64,000 bases of DNA from Eurosta solidaginis (GCF_040869045.1 NC_090319.1:377533601-377597600); one strand, 5' to 3'; shown: positions 11,361 through 22,852, counted from the first letter of the stretch. Numbers and translations are program-made. Notes: generated from the sequence alone by a model not told the origin.

Positions 11361-11800
11361 ACCCCTCAGATCATCTACAATAACTTTAAGATGGATATCA
11401 ATGAACTGACAACGGATGGCCAAAAATGCTTTATTCAATTCTATTCGGGTGTACGATATATCATTTGTCGAAACCAATGGTTTATATACTATATATACTA
11501 TATATACCATTGGTATATACTACTACTATAGTATATATCTTCCATACCACGGATTATTCGTATAAGAGGGTAATCGTCATTACTTCCCCATTTTAACAGC
11601 TAGCAGCTTGAAATTTCAACAGATGCTTACATTGATGGAATACGCTGTCTGAAAAAATCGTCAAGATCGATTAAATATATCCTAAGTTGATTGTTCAGAT
11701 TTTATGAGTTTTTAAAATTTCAATCAAAGTATAACAAGTAAGGAAGGCTAAGTTCGGGTGTAACCGAACATTACATACTCAGTCCAGAGCTATGGAGACA

Positions 11801-12211
11801 ACCCCAGCGGATTAGGGGATCAGAATATACTCGCGGTAGGTATGCCTGTCGTAAGAGGCGACTAAAATACCAGATTCAAGGGGCTGTGTAGCGCAACCCT
11901 TCAGGTTTTCAGCGCAATATATAGCTTCTCCAAACCCAATTGTCAACCTCACCTATCCGCGGCGAATCCTGTTTCACTAACAGATGAGGCTCTGGCGTTC
12001 CATGAGGAGCTTGTGGGTAGGGAAGGACGGAATGGCCTGAAGGTTTAATGTGGCCACATAAATCGTTCCCGAGATGGACGGGCTAGCACCTTAATGGTGC
12101 TATGGTACAGGAGCGTACCAGATTTGTATCCGGCAAAGGACCATCACATCGATAACACTCCCCAAAGCCTTCGGGGAGCAACCTTATCGCTACAACAACA
12201 ACAACAACAGA
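11801..12211 (+). repeat. CAA-tailed SINE-like repeat, complete, nested in DINE copy A
   Basis: A 411-bp copy running from CCCCAGCGGATTAGGGG to a (CAA)n tail. TATGGAGACA is present at both flanks (11791-11800 and 12212-12221), a 10-11 bp target duplication. The sister DINE copy at 59925 has the uninterrupted sequence AGCTTTGGAGACAAAAT, the empty site. The direct flanking repeat and tail indicate target-primed insertion using LINE machinery. Confidence 0.85.
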
Positions 12212-13348
12212 TATGGAGACAAAGTAAGGGAAAATCACCATGTAGGAAAATGAACCTAGGGTAACTCTGGAATGTGTTTGTATGACATGGGTTTCAAATG
12301 GAAGGTATTAAAGAGTATTTTAAGAAGGCCATAGTTCTATAGGTGGACGCCATTTAGGGATATCGCCATAGGGGTGAGTCTAGAATTTGCTTGTACGATA
12401 TGGGTATCAAATGAAAGGTGTTAATAATTATTTTAAAAGGGAGTGGGCCTTAGTTCTATAGCTGGACGCCTTTTCGAGATATCGCCATAAAAGTGGACCA
12501 GGGGTGACTCTAGACTTTTTTTGTACGATATGGGTATCAAATGAAAGGTGTTAATGAGTATTTAAAAAGAAGTGGTGGTAGTTATATATGTGATAGCGTT
12601 TTCGAGATATCGACCAAAATGTGGACCAGTGTGACCCAGACCATCATCTGTCGGGTACCGCTAATTTTTTATATATGTAATACCACGAACAGTATTCCTG
12701 CCATGATTCCAAGGGCTTTCGATTTCGCCCTGCAGAACTTTTTCATTTTCTTCTACTTAATATGGTAGGTGTAACACTCATTTTACCAAGTTTTTTTCTA
12801 AAGTTATATTTTGTGTCAATAGACCAATACAATTACCATGTTTCCTCCCTTTTTTCGTAGTTGGTATATAATTATGGCATTTTTTTCGTTTTTCGTAATT
12901 TTCGATATCGAAAAAGTGGGCGTAGTCATAGTCGGATTTCGGCCATTTTTTACACCAATACAAAGTGAGTTGAGATAAGTACGCGAACTGAGTTTAGTAA
13001 AGATATATCGATTTTTGCTCAAGTTTTCGTGTTAACGGCCGGGCGGAAGGACAGGCGGTCGACTGTGTATAAAAACTGGGCGTGGCTTCAACCGATTTCG
13101 CCTTTTTTCACAGAAAACTGTTATCGTCCTAGAATCTAAACCCCTACCAAATTTCCAAAGGGTTGGTAAATTTTTGTTCGACTTATGGCATTAAAATTAT
13201 TCTAGACAAATTAAATGAAAAAGGGCGGAGCCGCGCCCATTTTGAAATTTTCTTTTATTTTTGTATTTTATTGCATCATATTATTAGTGGAGTCGATTGT
13301 TGACATAATTTACTTATATACTGTAAAATATTAAATTTTTTGTTAAAA

Positions 13349-13602
13349 CATTCAAGGTTCGAATCGAGCTCAAGGCCAGAACAATAATTTTTTTCTAATG
13401 ATAATTATTGTTATTTTTTAATTTTTCTAAATTTGAAAAATTGTATTTTGTTTTTGGAATAGTAAGTAGAAAATTTTTCAGACAACCTGCCATAGCTGCG
13501 CAGATAGATCCATTTCGAAGGGTGCTAAGCCTTCATCATCAGTACGCTTTAGGCATGCACGAACCTTGAATGATTTATCAATAGGCCGATAAAAACAAAA
13601 AC
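13349..13602. mobile_element. 254-bp SINE-like insertion nested in DINE copy A
   Basis: Flanked by the 15-bp direct repeat AATTTTTTGTTAAAA (13334-13348 and 13603-13617). The same DINE position in the copy at ~61137-61155 is uninterrupted. The insert carries GGTTCGAATC, a perfect pol III B-box-like word, at 13356, and ends in an A-rich tail (ATAAAAACAAAAACAA). CATTCAAGGTTCG near one end recurs inverted near the other. The target duplication length fits LINE-mobilised elements. No A-box or full tRNA head was recognised. Confidence 0.7.
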
Positions 13603-14239
13603 AATTTTTTGTTAAAATTTGACTAAAAAAAAATTTTTATTTTTAAGTGGGCGGGGTCTTTCTCCGATTTTGCTAATTTTTATTAAGCATACATATAGTA
13701 ATATGAGTAACGGTCCTGGCATATTTCATCATGATATCTACAACGACTGCCAAATTACAACTTGCAAAACTTTGAAATTACCTTCTTTCAAAAGTGGGCG
13801 GTGCCTCGCCCATTTTTAAAAATTTTACTAACTTTCTATTCTGCGTTATAAGGTCACTCCACCTACCAAGTTTCATTGCTTTATCCGTCTTTGGTAATGA
13901 ATTATCCCACTTTTTTGGTTTTTCCAAATTTTCGATATCGAAAAAGTGGGCCAGGTTATAGTCAGATATCGTTCATTTTAAATAGCGATCTGAGATGAGT
14001 GCCCAGGCACCTACGTACCAAATTTCATCAAGATACCTCAAAATTTACTCAAGTTATCGTGTTAACGGGCAGACGGACGGACGGACGGACATGGCTCAAT
14101 CAAATTTTTTTTCGATACTGATGATTTTGATATATGGAAGTCTATATCTATCTCGATTCCTTTATACCTGTACAACCAACCGTTATCCAATCAAAGTTTA
14201 TATACTCTGTGAGCTCTGCTCAACTGAGTATAAAAATGT

Positions 14240-16460
14240 CGCAAATTTTTTGCATTCTATTGCTTTCTACTATGAGTGTAATCCCGATAGCAATAAAAAA
14301 ATAAAAAAAAAAATAAAAAAAAAATTCCGGCAAATTTTAAATAGCAGTTTCTTTGTATTTTAATATGTTTTATCAAAGACACAGAAAAAGTTGTTCTCAT
14401 ATTCATAATAGCTCCTTAATATTATCCTCTTTATTAACGCCCGAATGATGTGCATTTATCATATAACAACAAGAAGAGCACTCTGCGCTAACTCATTTTT
14501 GCATCATTATTACGCCTGTCTTATTAAAATCTTTACTCCATTTAATATTCATGAAATTTTTTAGTTTTTGCATAAAGTGCAACGGACCATAATTTTGACG
14601 CGTGCAGAGCTAAATTCGTTTTTCTTTATTTTATTTCGTCACTGAACAATTTGGCTCATTAATAATTAAGTAGAAATGTTGAGTAAAAAGAAGGAATATG
14701 GTTTTATTGTTGTACTCTTATAATAGCCACATCATTTATTCGAGTGGCTGCTTTACAACTCACTTCATATTTTGACCAAACAATATTTAATTAAGTGTTT
14801 GCGTTTTTTGGTTTATTATTTATATTTTATGGCGCATGAAAATTTAATGAAATTCTTAGCGGTTTTGCTTTAAATCATTTTCAGCATAAAATTTTTACAG
14901 CTAAGACGCAGTAAAAGGGCAGCTATTAAATAAGTTGAAGCAAAATTTAAGTTTACTCACTCGAAAGCTTAGCACAAAGGGAGGGTAAATTATTAAAGTT
15001 TACGTTGTGGGATTTTGCTCGAACGTAGCGTTGGGATTCAGTAAATTACCTAAATTTAATTTGATGAAAATCACTTGCTGCTGTTGTAAATGTCCTTTTT
15101 AAAATATAAAGTTTATACCGTATCCCGGGAATTCAAAAATCATTTAAGTATCCTATTGTCGCTGTGATATAAAATAGAGTTGGTGCAACTTTTTTATGGC
15201 AAAGTCAATTGAAATGATTGTATTAATATAACTAATTTAAGAACAATATTTGTGCATTATTTTATCTAGTTTCTGAGTAGATCTTGCACTACTAATCCTA
15301 CAGTTTTGGGAAAGTTTGGCAGGGATGATTCCTTTCCTAGTCTCTCATGTTATCTTTAATTGTAAAGTGTAAACATGTATGTAGTTCGGAACTTCATAAA
15401 AGGTAGTGCAGCGAGGACAATTTGCACCGCCCAGGTTATCGCCCTGTTAAATTCGCCAGTTGAAAGCAAATAAAAGTGATAGGACAAACTATTAGTGGTT
15501 CCCATTGTACTAGAAGCGCACGAGTTTTGTACTAGAAATATGCTATATGTGTAAATGTAACATCAACGCTTGAATCAAGCTTTACGAGTTCTAAGCTGGT
15601 AATATTTCGCAGTTAGTGATGTTATTTTTACAATAAGGCAACACACGAGGCCTCCCATTCATCGGTGTGCTATGCTATAAAACAAATTTTATGACTGAAA
15701 CCATGACAACAAAGTAAAATTTAAAAATTTAAAATAAATATCAGACTACTGTGAATTTCCCCATTATTATATTTTCCTTATGTCAGCATATTTACACATC
15801 GCGAATGTTACTTTACTGCTGAATTGTACAAATAACTCTGTTGAATTTACTTCTCCTTCTTTCCATTTTACTTTATCGTTTTTGCTGTAGCACATGCACA
15901 TAAACACACAGCTTTTAAATATAAAGTTGTACTATGTAGATTATTTCCTGCTTGACGTGAAGTGCATATTAAAATCGAAATTTTGGCAGGAGGCTTGACA
16001 ATTTGACTAAAATGCTGAAAAATAAAGTGAATGATGATGAAACGTTAAAATTATGACAAGTCGTTTGGCACTCAGACGCCTGTCGCTGTACAAATGTAAA
16101 ACGATTTAAAACTTGATGTAAATATAATGCAATCAATTTGTATATTCTGCATAAAACCTTATTAAAAATTTACTTGAAAGTAAACACAAATTTATTGCCA
16201 TATGTATTTACATATGCACTTTGCAAGTATGCGGTTAATTGTTTGCATTACACAGTGACGTACAAAGGACTTGTTAGTTTATAAATATGTGTTACAATTC
16301 ACATATGTACATATACTAAATTTTCGTGTATGAAATGTACGTACAGCGAAGGATAGAAAAAAAAACGGTGGCAATTTCTATAAAATTTCGTAAATAGAAT
16401 TCTTTTTTTATCTTTATATTGAGTCGCTTTCATGTTTGTTCCCTCATTTCCATACGAATT
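14240..16460. other. No gene recognised
   Basis: About 2.2 kb of AT-rich sequence without repeats or frames I can identify. This is the longest stretch in the window with no obvious mobile DNA. Confidence 0.45.
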
Positions 16461-16464
16461 TTTG

Positions 16465-17650
16465 ACCGACGGAAAATCTTGATACTTAGGACATAGTTCA
16501 GGTCTGAGAGACATTACAATGCAAGTGAAAAAAAATTCGCTAGGTGGCGCACGGATCGAGATATACAGAAAATTAAGTTTAAAATGGAAATTTTGGGATC
16601 GACTTTTAACTAACTTCTCGGTGATCCAGAGACCTGAAACTTAGCACATAGTTTTCGAGTCGATGGCACTACAATTCGTGGAAAACAAAATGCCGTTAGG
16701 TGGCAGACGAATCGAGATAAACGAAAACCCCTGAAAAAACGCAGGTAATCTTGCAATCAATTTTTGAGTAACTTCTCGGTGAGCTGGAGATATGAAACTT
16801 GAGTCGTAAGTCAGAACCAGGTGACAATGCAACATTTTATCAAAAAAATTCCGCTAGGTGGCGCATGGATAGAGATGATACGAAAATTAATTTTAATTTG
16901 AGAATTTTTCAATCCATTTATAACTAACTTTCCGGTTACCTAGGGACTTGTAACTTAGCACATAGTTCGACACCCGGTGACAATACAATTTACAGTAAAC
17001 AAAATTCTGCTAGGCGGCGCGCTAAGTGAGATAACTTCAAATCCTTGAAAAACGAGGTGAATTTTGCAATCGATTTTTGAGTAACTTTCCGGTGAGCTGG
17101 AGATATGAAACTTGAGCCGTAAGTAAGAATCCGGTGACAATGCAATATTTTATCAAAGAAATTCCGCTAGGTGGGGCATGGATCGACATATTAGGAAAAT
17201 TAGTTTTAACTTGGGAATCTTTCAATCCATTTTTAACTAACTTTCCGGTTATCTAGAGACTTGTAACTTAGCACATAGTTCGACACCCGGTGACAATACA
17301 ATTTATAGAAAACAAAGTTCCGCTAGGTGGCGTGCAAATTGAGATAACTACAAATCCCCGAAAAACGAGGGGAATCTTGCGATCGATTTTTGAGTAACTT
17401 TCCGGTGAGCTAGAAACTTGAAGATTTGGTCGTTGGTCAGAACCCGGTGACAGTGCAATATTTTATCAAAAGAATTCCGCTAGGTGGCGCATGGATCGAA
17501 ATATTGAGAAAACTAATTTTAAATTAGGAATTTTGCAATCGCTTTTTAACTAACTTCCTGGATATATAGAGAATTGAAACCTGAAATATAGTTTAAAACT
17601 CGGTGACAGTGCAATGTTTGATCAAAAAATTTGCCCTAAGTAACGCACAA
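16465..17650. repeat. ~157-bp satellite array with CTCF-like core
   Basis: Seven full monomers plus partial ends. The box GCTAGGTGGCGC or a close variant begins at 16539, 16695, 16853, 17009, 17166, 17322 and 17479, i.e. spacing 155-158 bp. Alternate monomers are more alike (one type with ATGCAATATTTTATCAAA before the box, the other with ATACAATTTATAG), so a dimer of ~313 bp is the higher-order unit. The best boxes read CCGCTAGGTGGCGC. Frames on the minus strand here are by-products. Confidence 0.85.
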
Positions 17651-18020
17651 CTCGAACTATTTGGAAGATTAGGCCATACCTTCATGGCTAGCCTCCTGAA
17701 TGTTGCAGGCGTTGGAGAATTCCACCTCGTTGAAGGCCCAACTCAATACACGTCCTTGCATACTTTTAGGCGCACGCGACTTTCGCCACGATTTTCAGCT
17801 GTGCAAATTAAGTAGCTGACAAACGAAGTGGAATTCTGTTGTTATGATGCGAGGTGGAATTCTTTTGTTTGCGCCAGTGTTGTCAGCGAAAATTCCACTA
17901 ATTCTATTAAATCTTGCTATTTTGAACAAATAAATAAAGATAAGAATTTTCACTTAGGAATTACTCAAATTACTAATCAAAGTTGCAATTGCATTTTTGT
18001 AGGCAGTACTAAAAAATTTA
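17651..18020. other. No gene recognised; short inverted motif
   Basis: GAATTCCACCTCG (~17718) and its inverse CGAGGTGGAATTC (~17850) form a 13-bp inverted pair about 130 bp apart, with further TGGAATTC variants nearby. No coding signal is credible. Confidence 0.4.
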
Positions 18021-18040
18021 AAATAAAAAGATGACACAAA

Positions 18041-18410
18041 TTTTTAAGGACTACCTTTATATAAATGGACCAAAAAATAGAAGGCAATTTTTCCTTTAAT
18101 ACAGACTTAGTCTTGTTGAATTTTGTCTGAAAACTTTAACAATAGCTCTTGTAAAAGAATTTTGGGATTTAAAATTACAAAGCTAGAGCGCGTGTTTAAA
18201 TTTTAAATAATCAATTAGTTAATCCTAAGTACATCATTTGCCTTAAATTGAAAGATTGCGCTGCACCTTTATAGTTTTAAACCCCAAAATTCTTTTACAA
18301 GAGCTATTGTTAAAGTTTTTTAGACAAAATTCAACAAGACTATGTCTGTATTAAAGGAAAAATTGCCTTCTATTTTTTTGTCCATTTATATAAAGGCAGT
18401 CCTTAAAATT
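18041..18410. mobile_element. Hairpin (foldback) element with ~150-bp arms
   Basis: The left arm (18041-18190) and right arm (18258-18410) are inverted copies, about 90 percent alike by eye, both containing GAAGGCAATTTTTCC and TAGTCTTGTTGAATTTTGTC. A ~70-bp loop separates them. Weaker homology extends a further ~25 bp outward. Likely a MITE or foldback element. Target duplication not resolved. Confidence 0.75.
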
Positions 18411-18998
18411 TTTTTATCATCTTTTTATTTAATTTTTATTTTCGTTATTTTAAGAAAAAGCATTTTAAATTTTGTTATTGAAACTATGCAAACCAATCTC
18501 AAATCCGTTTTTGTCAAGCAAAGTACAAGTTATAGGCTCTTCAAAATTCGCATTAAGTTTTGAAAACTTTTTTCTCAAAGGCATTTTACGTTTTCCTTCA
18601 TACATGTCAACGCTTTATTTTTATATGGATGAAACTCTAAAACAACCTTCGGAAGAAAACTACGAAAATCAATGTGAACATATAGAGAAGTGTAACAGAG
18701 TATCTAAAGCTCATTGGGCTACAAAACTGCACACTAAAAAAAATAGAGAACTTAAAAATAAAAAGCTCGAAATTTTTCTGAAATTTACTTAGAATTTTCG
18801 AAAACGGTTTGATAAGAGACTTTACTCAAAATATTGAAAGTCGAAAAATAAAAACTAAATTTGGTAAAATTTTATAAAAATTGCCAATGCTATTTTATGT
18901 TCGCAGATGTATGTACCTTCGTATTCCGATAGTAGCGTGATGCATTAAAAAAATGAGTACAAGTTTGCGTTTTCTTTTATTAATTTCTTACCAAAAAT

Positions 18999-19545
18999 AT
19001 TCATATTCATATGCATATTCATATTTATTCTCATATTTATGCTCATATTCATCTTCATATTTATATTCATATTCATATTCATATTCATATTCATATTCGT
19101 ATTCATATTCATATTCATATTCATATACATATTCATATTCATATTGATATACATATTCATATTCATATTCGTATACATATTCGTATTCCTATTCATACTC
19201 ATATTCATATTCATATTCGTATTCATATTCATATTCATATACATATTCATATTCATATTGATATTGATATTGATATTGATATTCATATTCATATTCATAT
19301 TGATATTGATATTCATATTCATATTCATATTCATATTCATAATCATATTCATATTCATATTCATATTCATCTTCGTATTCATATTCATATTCATATTCAT
19401 ATTCATATTCATATTCATATTCATATTCTTATTCATATTCATATTCATATTCATATTCATATTCATATTCATATTCATATTCATGTTCATATTCATATTT
19501 TTATTCACATTGATATTCATACTCCTGCTCTTATTCATATTAATA
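18999..19545. repeat. Hexanucleotide array (TATTCA)n, ~550 bp
   Basis: Almost uninterrupted TATTCA units with variants TATTGA, TATACA, TATTCG and TATTTA. The four frames open across it (poly-HI, poly-FI, poly-MN, poly-YS) are an artefact of the 6-bp period, not genes. Confidence 0.95.
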
Positions 19546-19559
19546 TTAATTAATATTCA

Positions 19560-20340
19560 TATTCGTGTAGACACGAATGCCACATTTGAGGTCCTTAGGG
19601 ACCAATCTTTTCCAACTACATATTCCTATTCGCTTTCGTCTTGACATTTCCGGCACATATATTCGTATTTGGTTTCGTATTTTTACACGTATTCCTACCT
19701 TTACTCTGTTATTTCGTTAATAATATATTACCTGTAAAACATAACATTTTTCTCACCATCTAAATTTCCATAAAAACTCCATATTTCTCACAAATGCTTT
19801 TATTCCGTAAATGAAAATTTTATAGCGTAAGAAGCAGCACTCAAATGCAAATGACATATGTACATACGCGTACATCCATATATACATACATACATCCATA
19901 TATACATACATAAGTGTCGGTTTGAACGCCAACTTATGTCGAGTGAGCACACTTATCCTCCTTCATAGATTGTGCGTGCCAAAGACAGAATACCGTATAA
20001 TATTCATAATAATTTGGCAAATTTTAATTTAATAAGATTTCAGGCAAATTCTTAAAAAAAAAATTCCAATCTGTTTGTGTAAATTATTTGGGTAATGGAA
20101 ATTTAGATGCTGAAAATTTCATATTGTAGTGATATACTGAGGATGTCTGCAAATATTTAAGGCACAAGATTTGTATTTTTTGACCTTTTACAAGAATTGA
20201 GTCAAACTTACTTACGGTTCGTACTTTCTTTGTTAGCAAACTTTTGTGATTTTATTAAAACTGACAGGTGTACTTAAAGAAAACTCGGAAAGTGTCAAAC
20301 TGACACAATTTTTGATATTACTTTTGTGAGCATTTATCAA
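19560..20340. other. No gene recognised
   Basis: AT-rich; contains ACATACATACATCC-type tetranucleotide repeats at 19860-19910. Nothing else identified. Confidence 0.45.
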
Positions 20341-20343
20341 TTA

Positions 20344-21839
20344 CACTACTCCAAAAATTTTGATAAATTTTAGTCTCCAATAATAAAATAGGGCTTTCCT
20401 TAAGAGACATTTTCTCCTGATTCCGAATATGACATCCATTTTCCTGTGGCAGATTTAGTTTCCAAGATGTCGCCGAAAATATGAAAATTCTCATTTTTGC
20501 AGAACACTACTTAATATAGGTACGGCAAAAATTTATAGTTTTCATTTTTTCGTTTTAAACTGTTGAATTATGCATTATATGAAGAGAAAGGCTTGTGTCT
20601 ATTTCGAAATTTGGAAGTACTTGTCTAAAGGCCCAGGCTCTGGCCAAGTCATTAAATTCGGTTTATGAGACTCGATGTGGGACCTCTCCTTCTTGTTCAC
20701 TGTCTGAATTATCTGCTTCGGAGTCACTTTCGCTTGAGGCTTCAAAACTTATAGGCGGCCTAGGTATGGGTAAGGTATGGTCAGTTATTTTGGTTTTTTA
20801 GCTGATGTCACATGTGGATAACTTATTAATTTCCTCTTTTTTCCTCGTTTTACCTTTAAGGTCTATCACGCAAAAATAGCACTGGTTCAGGGTTCAGTCC
20901 ACATCACTGGAACACCAAACTTCATGTTATGACCATTACCAGATACCCATCTCATTAAAGTTAATCTACAGGAGGCGCAAATAAAATGAGGTGTCCAAGA
21001 TTTATCGAGATTTTTTACACGGAAACCGAAATAATTAAAGTATGATTCTTTGACAGAATTAGTTATTTTCCGAGCTGAGTTTCCGAAAATATAATGTCCG
21101 CAAATAAGCAAAAATCATCCGGATTATTTTTACATTTAAAATCTCTTTTGCAACAAGCCATTTCGTAAACACATCTACCGATATAGTATGTATAATTTGC
21201 ACTACAATTTGCAAAACAAAATTTACAACAAACAGTATTGACAATTAAATACTTGATGTCTTTTTAAATTTATTAGACCCTAAGGTGGAGTGACCAAATG
21301 AAATGTCTCGCCAATTTTATCAAAGTAATACTAAAATTTTAGGATAGACGTTTGCAAGATAACGGGGCTATAGTCTCAACGGAACGTCCGTTCGGTACTG
21401 GTACGCTTAAAATTTTCGTTGTTAAATTACCTACAACATAGGAGGGCTAACTTTTTTTCGTCCATAAAATTTTTCCGATTTAAAAGTGGTTAAATCTGAA
21501 ATTTTGTAAAAAATTTCTTTTTTTCTCAACATTTTTTCAACGTTTTTTGGCATAGTGGCCAAACTACGGAAGATACTGAAAGGAGGTGAAGGCAAGAAAT
21601 AAGCATAAGAAATAAGTATGTCTAATTCAACAGTTTGAAACGAAAAAATGAAAACTACAAATTTTTGCACTACCTATATGAAGTAGTGTTCTGCAAAAAT
21701 GGGAATTTTCAAATTTTCACCGATATCTCGGAAACTAGATCTACCACAGGAAAATGGAGGTCAAATTCGGAATCAGGAGAAAATTTTACTTTAGAAAAGG
21801 CCTATTTTATTTTTGGAGATTTTTATTTGTCGAGTAGTG
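20344..21839. mobile_element. 1.5-kb DNA transposon with ~250-bp terminal inverted repeats
   Basis: The ends CACTACTC and GAGTAGTG are inverted, and the inverted similarity runs ~250 bp inward on each side (20344-20590 against 21620-21839), including TTTTCTCCTGATTCCGAAT and CATTTTTGCAGAACACTACT. TTA flanks both ends (20341-20343, 21840-21842), a possible 3-bp duplication. A CACTA-type end with a 3-bp duplication would suit the CMC/EnSpm group, but this is inference. It carries a decayed gene on the minus strand (20595-21250). Confidence 0.8.
20595..21250 (-). pseudogene. Decayed Cys-rich protein gene of the TIR element
   Basis: The minus strand encodes CCKFCFANCS, then DDFCLICG, then WTPHFICASCRLTLMRWVSG and MKFGVPVMWTEP, followed after a 1-nt frame change by CYFCVIDLKGKTRKK, an acidic Ser-rich stretch (ASSESDSEADNSDSEQEGE) and TEFNDLARA. 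I recall this order (paired CxxC motifs, FGxPMxWxEPxNHxxCYFC, acidic linker, ELNDLVRDL) from a repetitive protein family widespread in insect genomes, usually unnamed. At least one frameshift and a TAA before TEFND break it. Its place inside matching inverted repeats suggests it is the element's own gene or a piece of it. Function unknown. Confidence 0.6.
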
Positions 21840-21842
21840 TTA

Positions 21843-22850
21843 TTAGAAAGTGTGATATAGTCTTACAAACAAATGAATGAAAATGGATGCAAATGGCTGT
21901 TTTTGTTTGTAAAGACAATAAATTTATAGTATTGTGTGGGAATTTCTAACTTTTTTTGGCAATATAAATATTTGAGTTTAAAGTTTTGATGCTACTTAAA
22001 AATTTGTCAAATTTCGTAAGCAATTAAAATTTATTTATAGAGTGAAATATACGGGTAAACAGATTGGTGGATAGCAGTATGTCTAATATGCCCTCATTCT
22101 CTTCGCTGATCTTATCCAAGCCAAGTACCCTCACGGAATCAGAAGTTTTCTTCTGCTAATAGCATTGCATTCGCAAAGCTTATGCTCTAGGTACTCATAT
22201 TCTCTGTAGAGGAAGCTCTGCAGTAATCTGTAAGCATACCTATTAAAACGTTTAAACAATTTTTCGTAGGTTAGACATCGATTTGTTCCAATTTGTGTTG
22301 TACTTCGTTCACCCCCACCCCCTAGCAATGCCCTTGCCCATCGCAAACCTGTGCTTAACATCTACTTCTGCCTGAGTTATTTTTATGTTGTGCAGGATCC
22401 TACTATAGTGATGAGTTCATCGAATATCTCTATTTGCTGTCTTTGCTAAAGTGACAGTGTTTCAAGCCATTGACCAATTCAGCCACTCCACGGCACTCGA
22501 TGGCTATGGTCGCTCTATTCCAAACTAAAGCTATTGCCTTGGGTGCATCGTGACTGTCGGTTCGTACAACGATTATCGGACTCAGGTAGCTTCGTTGCAC
22601 ATAAATATTTGGTAAAATTTTTAGCACGGAAAATGCTCTAAAACTATTGAAGATCAGCAGTATATATTTATTTTTCAGTCAAAGATTCTTGTTCAAATGC
22701 TCTCTGGGGAAATTGAGCTGGTTTCTTTCTAAACGGGTGTGAAGTATTTGACCGCAATGCAAGCGTAAGCCATGGCGTTGTCCCTCAACTCTTTTTAAAC
22801 CACTTTTCGAATCTTATTAAATTTTTAATGTCATCTCCAAAGGTTTATGG
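21843..22850. other. No gene recognised
   Basis: No repeat family or coding family recognised. 22130-22360 and 22430-22627 have short minus-strand frames without motifs. The stretch from ~22480 to 22570 has coding-like composition and could be a LINE scrap. Confidence 0.4.
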
Positions 22851-22852
22851 GT

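Larger units (their letters stand above)
11733..14238 (+). mobile_element. DINE-1-like (Helentron-related) element, copy A
   Basis: Starts ACAAGTAAGGAAGGCTAAG and ends in a stem-loop, TATACTCTG..GAGCTCTGCTCA..CTGAGTATA, followed by AAAAA. Near the 5' end TACTCAG is the inverted match of the 3' stem, i.e. subterminal inverted repeats. It holds about three to four ~115-130 bp tandem units (12245-12665) and two GACG-type microsatellites (~13040, 14073-14090). These traits (subterminal inverted repeats, 3' hairpin, central tandem repeats, GTCY microsatellite) are those described for DINE-1/mini-me elements. Other copies: 30895-34127 (-) and 59868-61696 (+). Two younger insertions lie inside it. 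Confidence 0.7.

Noticed and set aside
18945..19644. Open frames of 180-201 codons, poly-HI, poly-FI and poly-MN
   Set aside because: They are all produced by the 6-bp period of the TATTCA array, which leaves several frames open at once.
20595..20801. Plus-strand 68-codon frame with Ser-rich stretch
   Set aside because: It is the antisense of the acidic linker of the minus-strand Cys-rich gene, which has recognisable motifs on the other strand.
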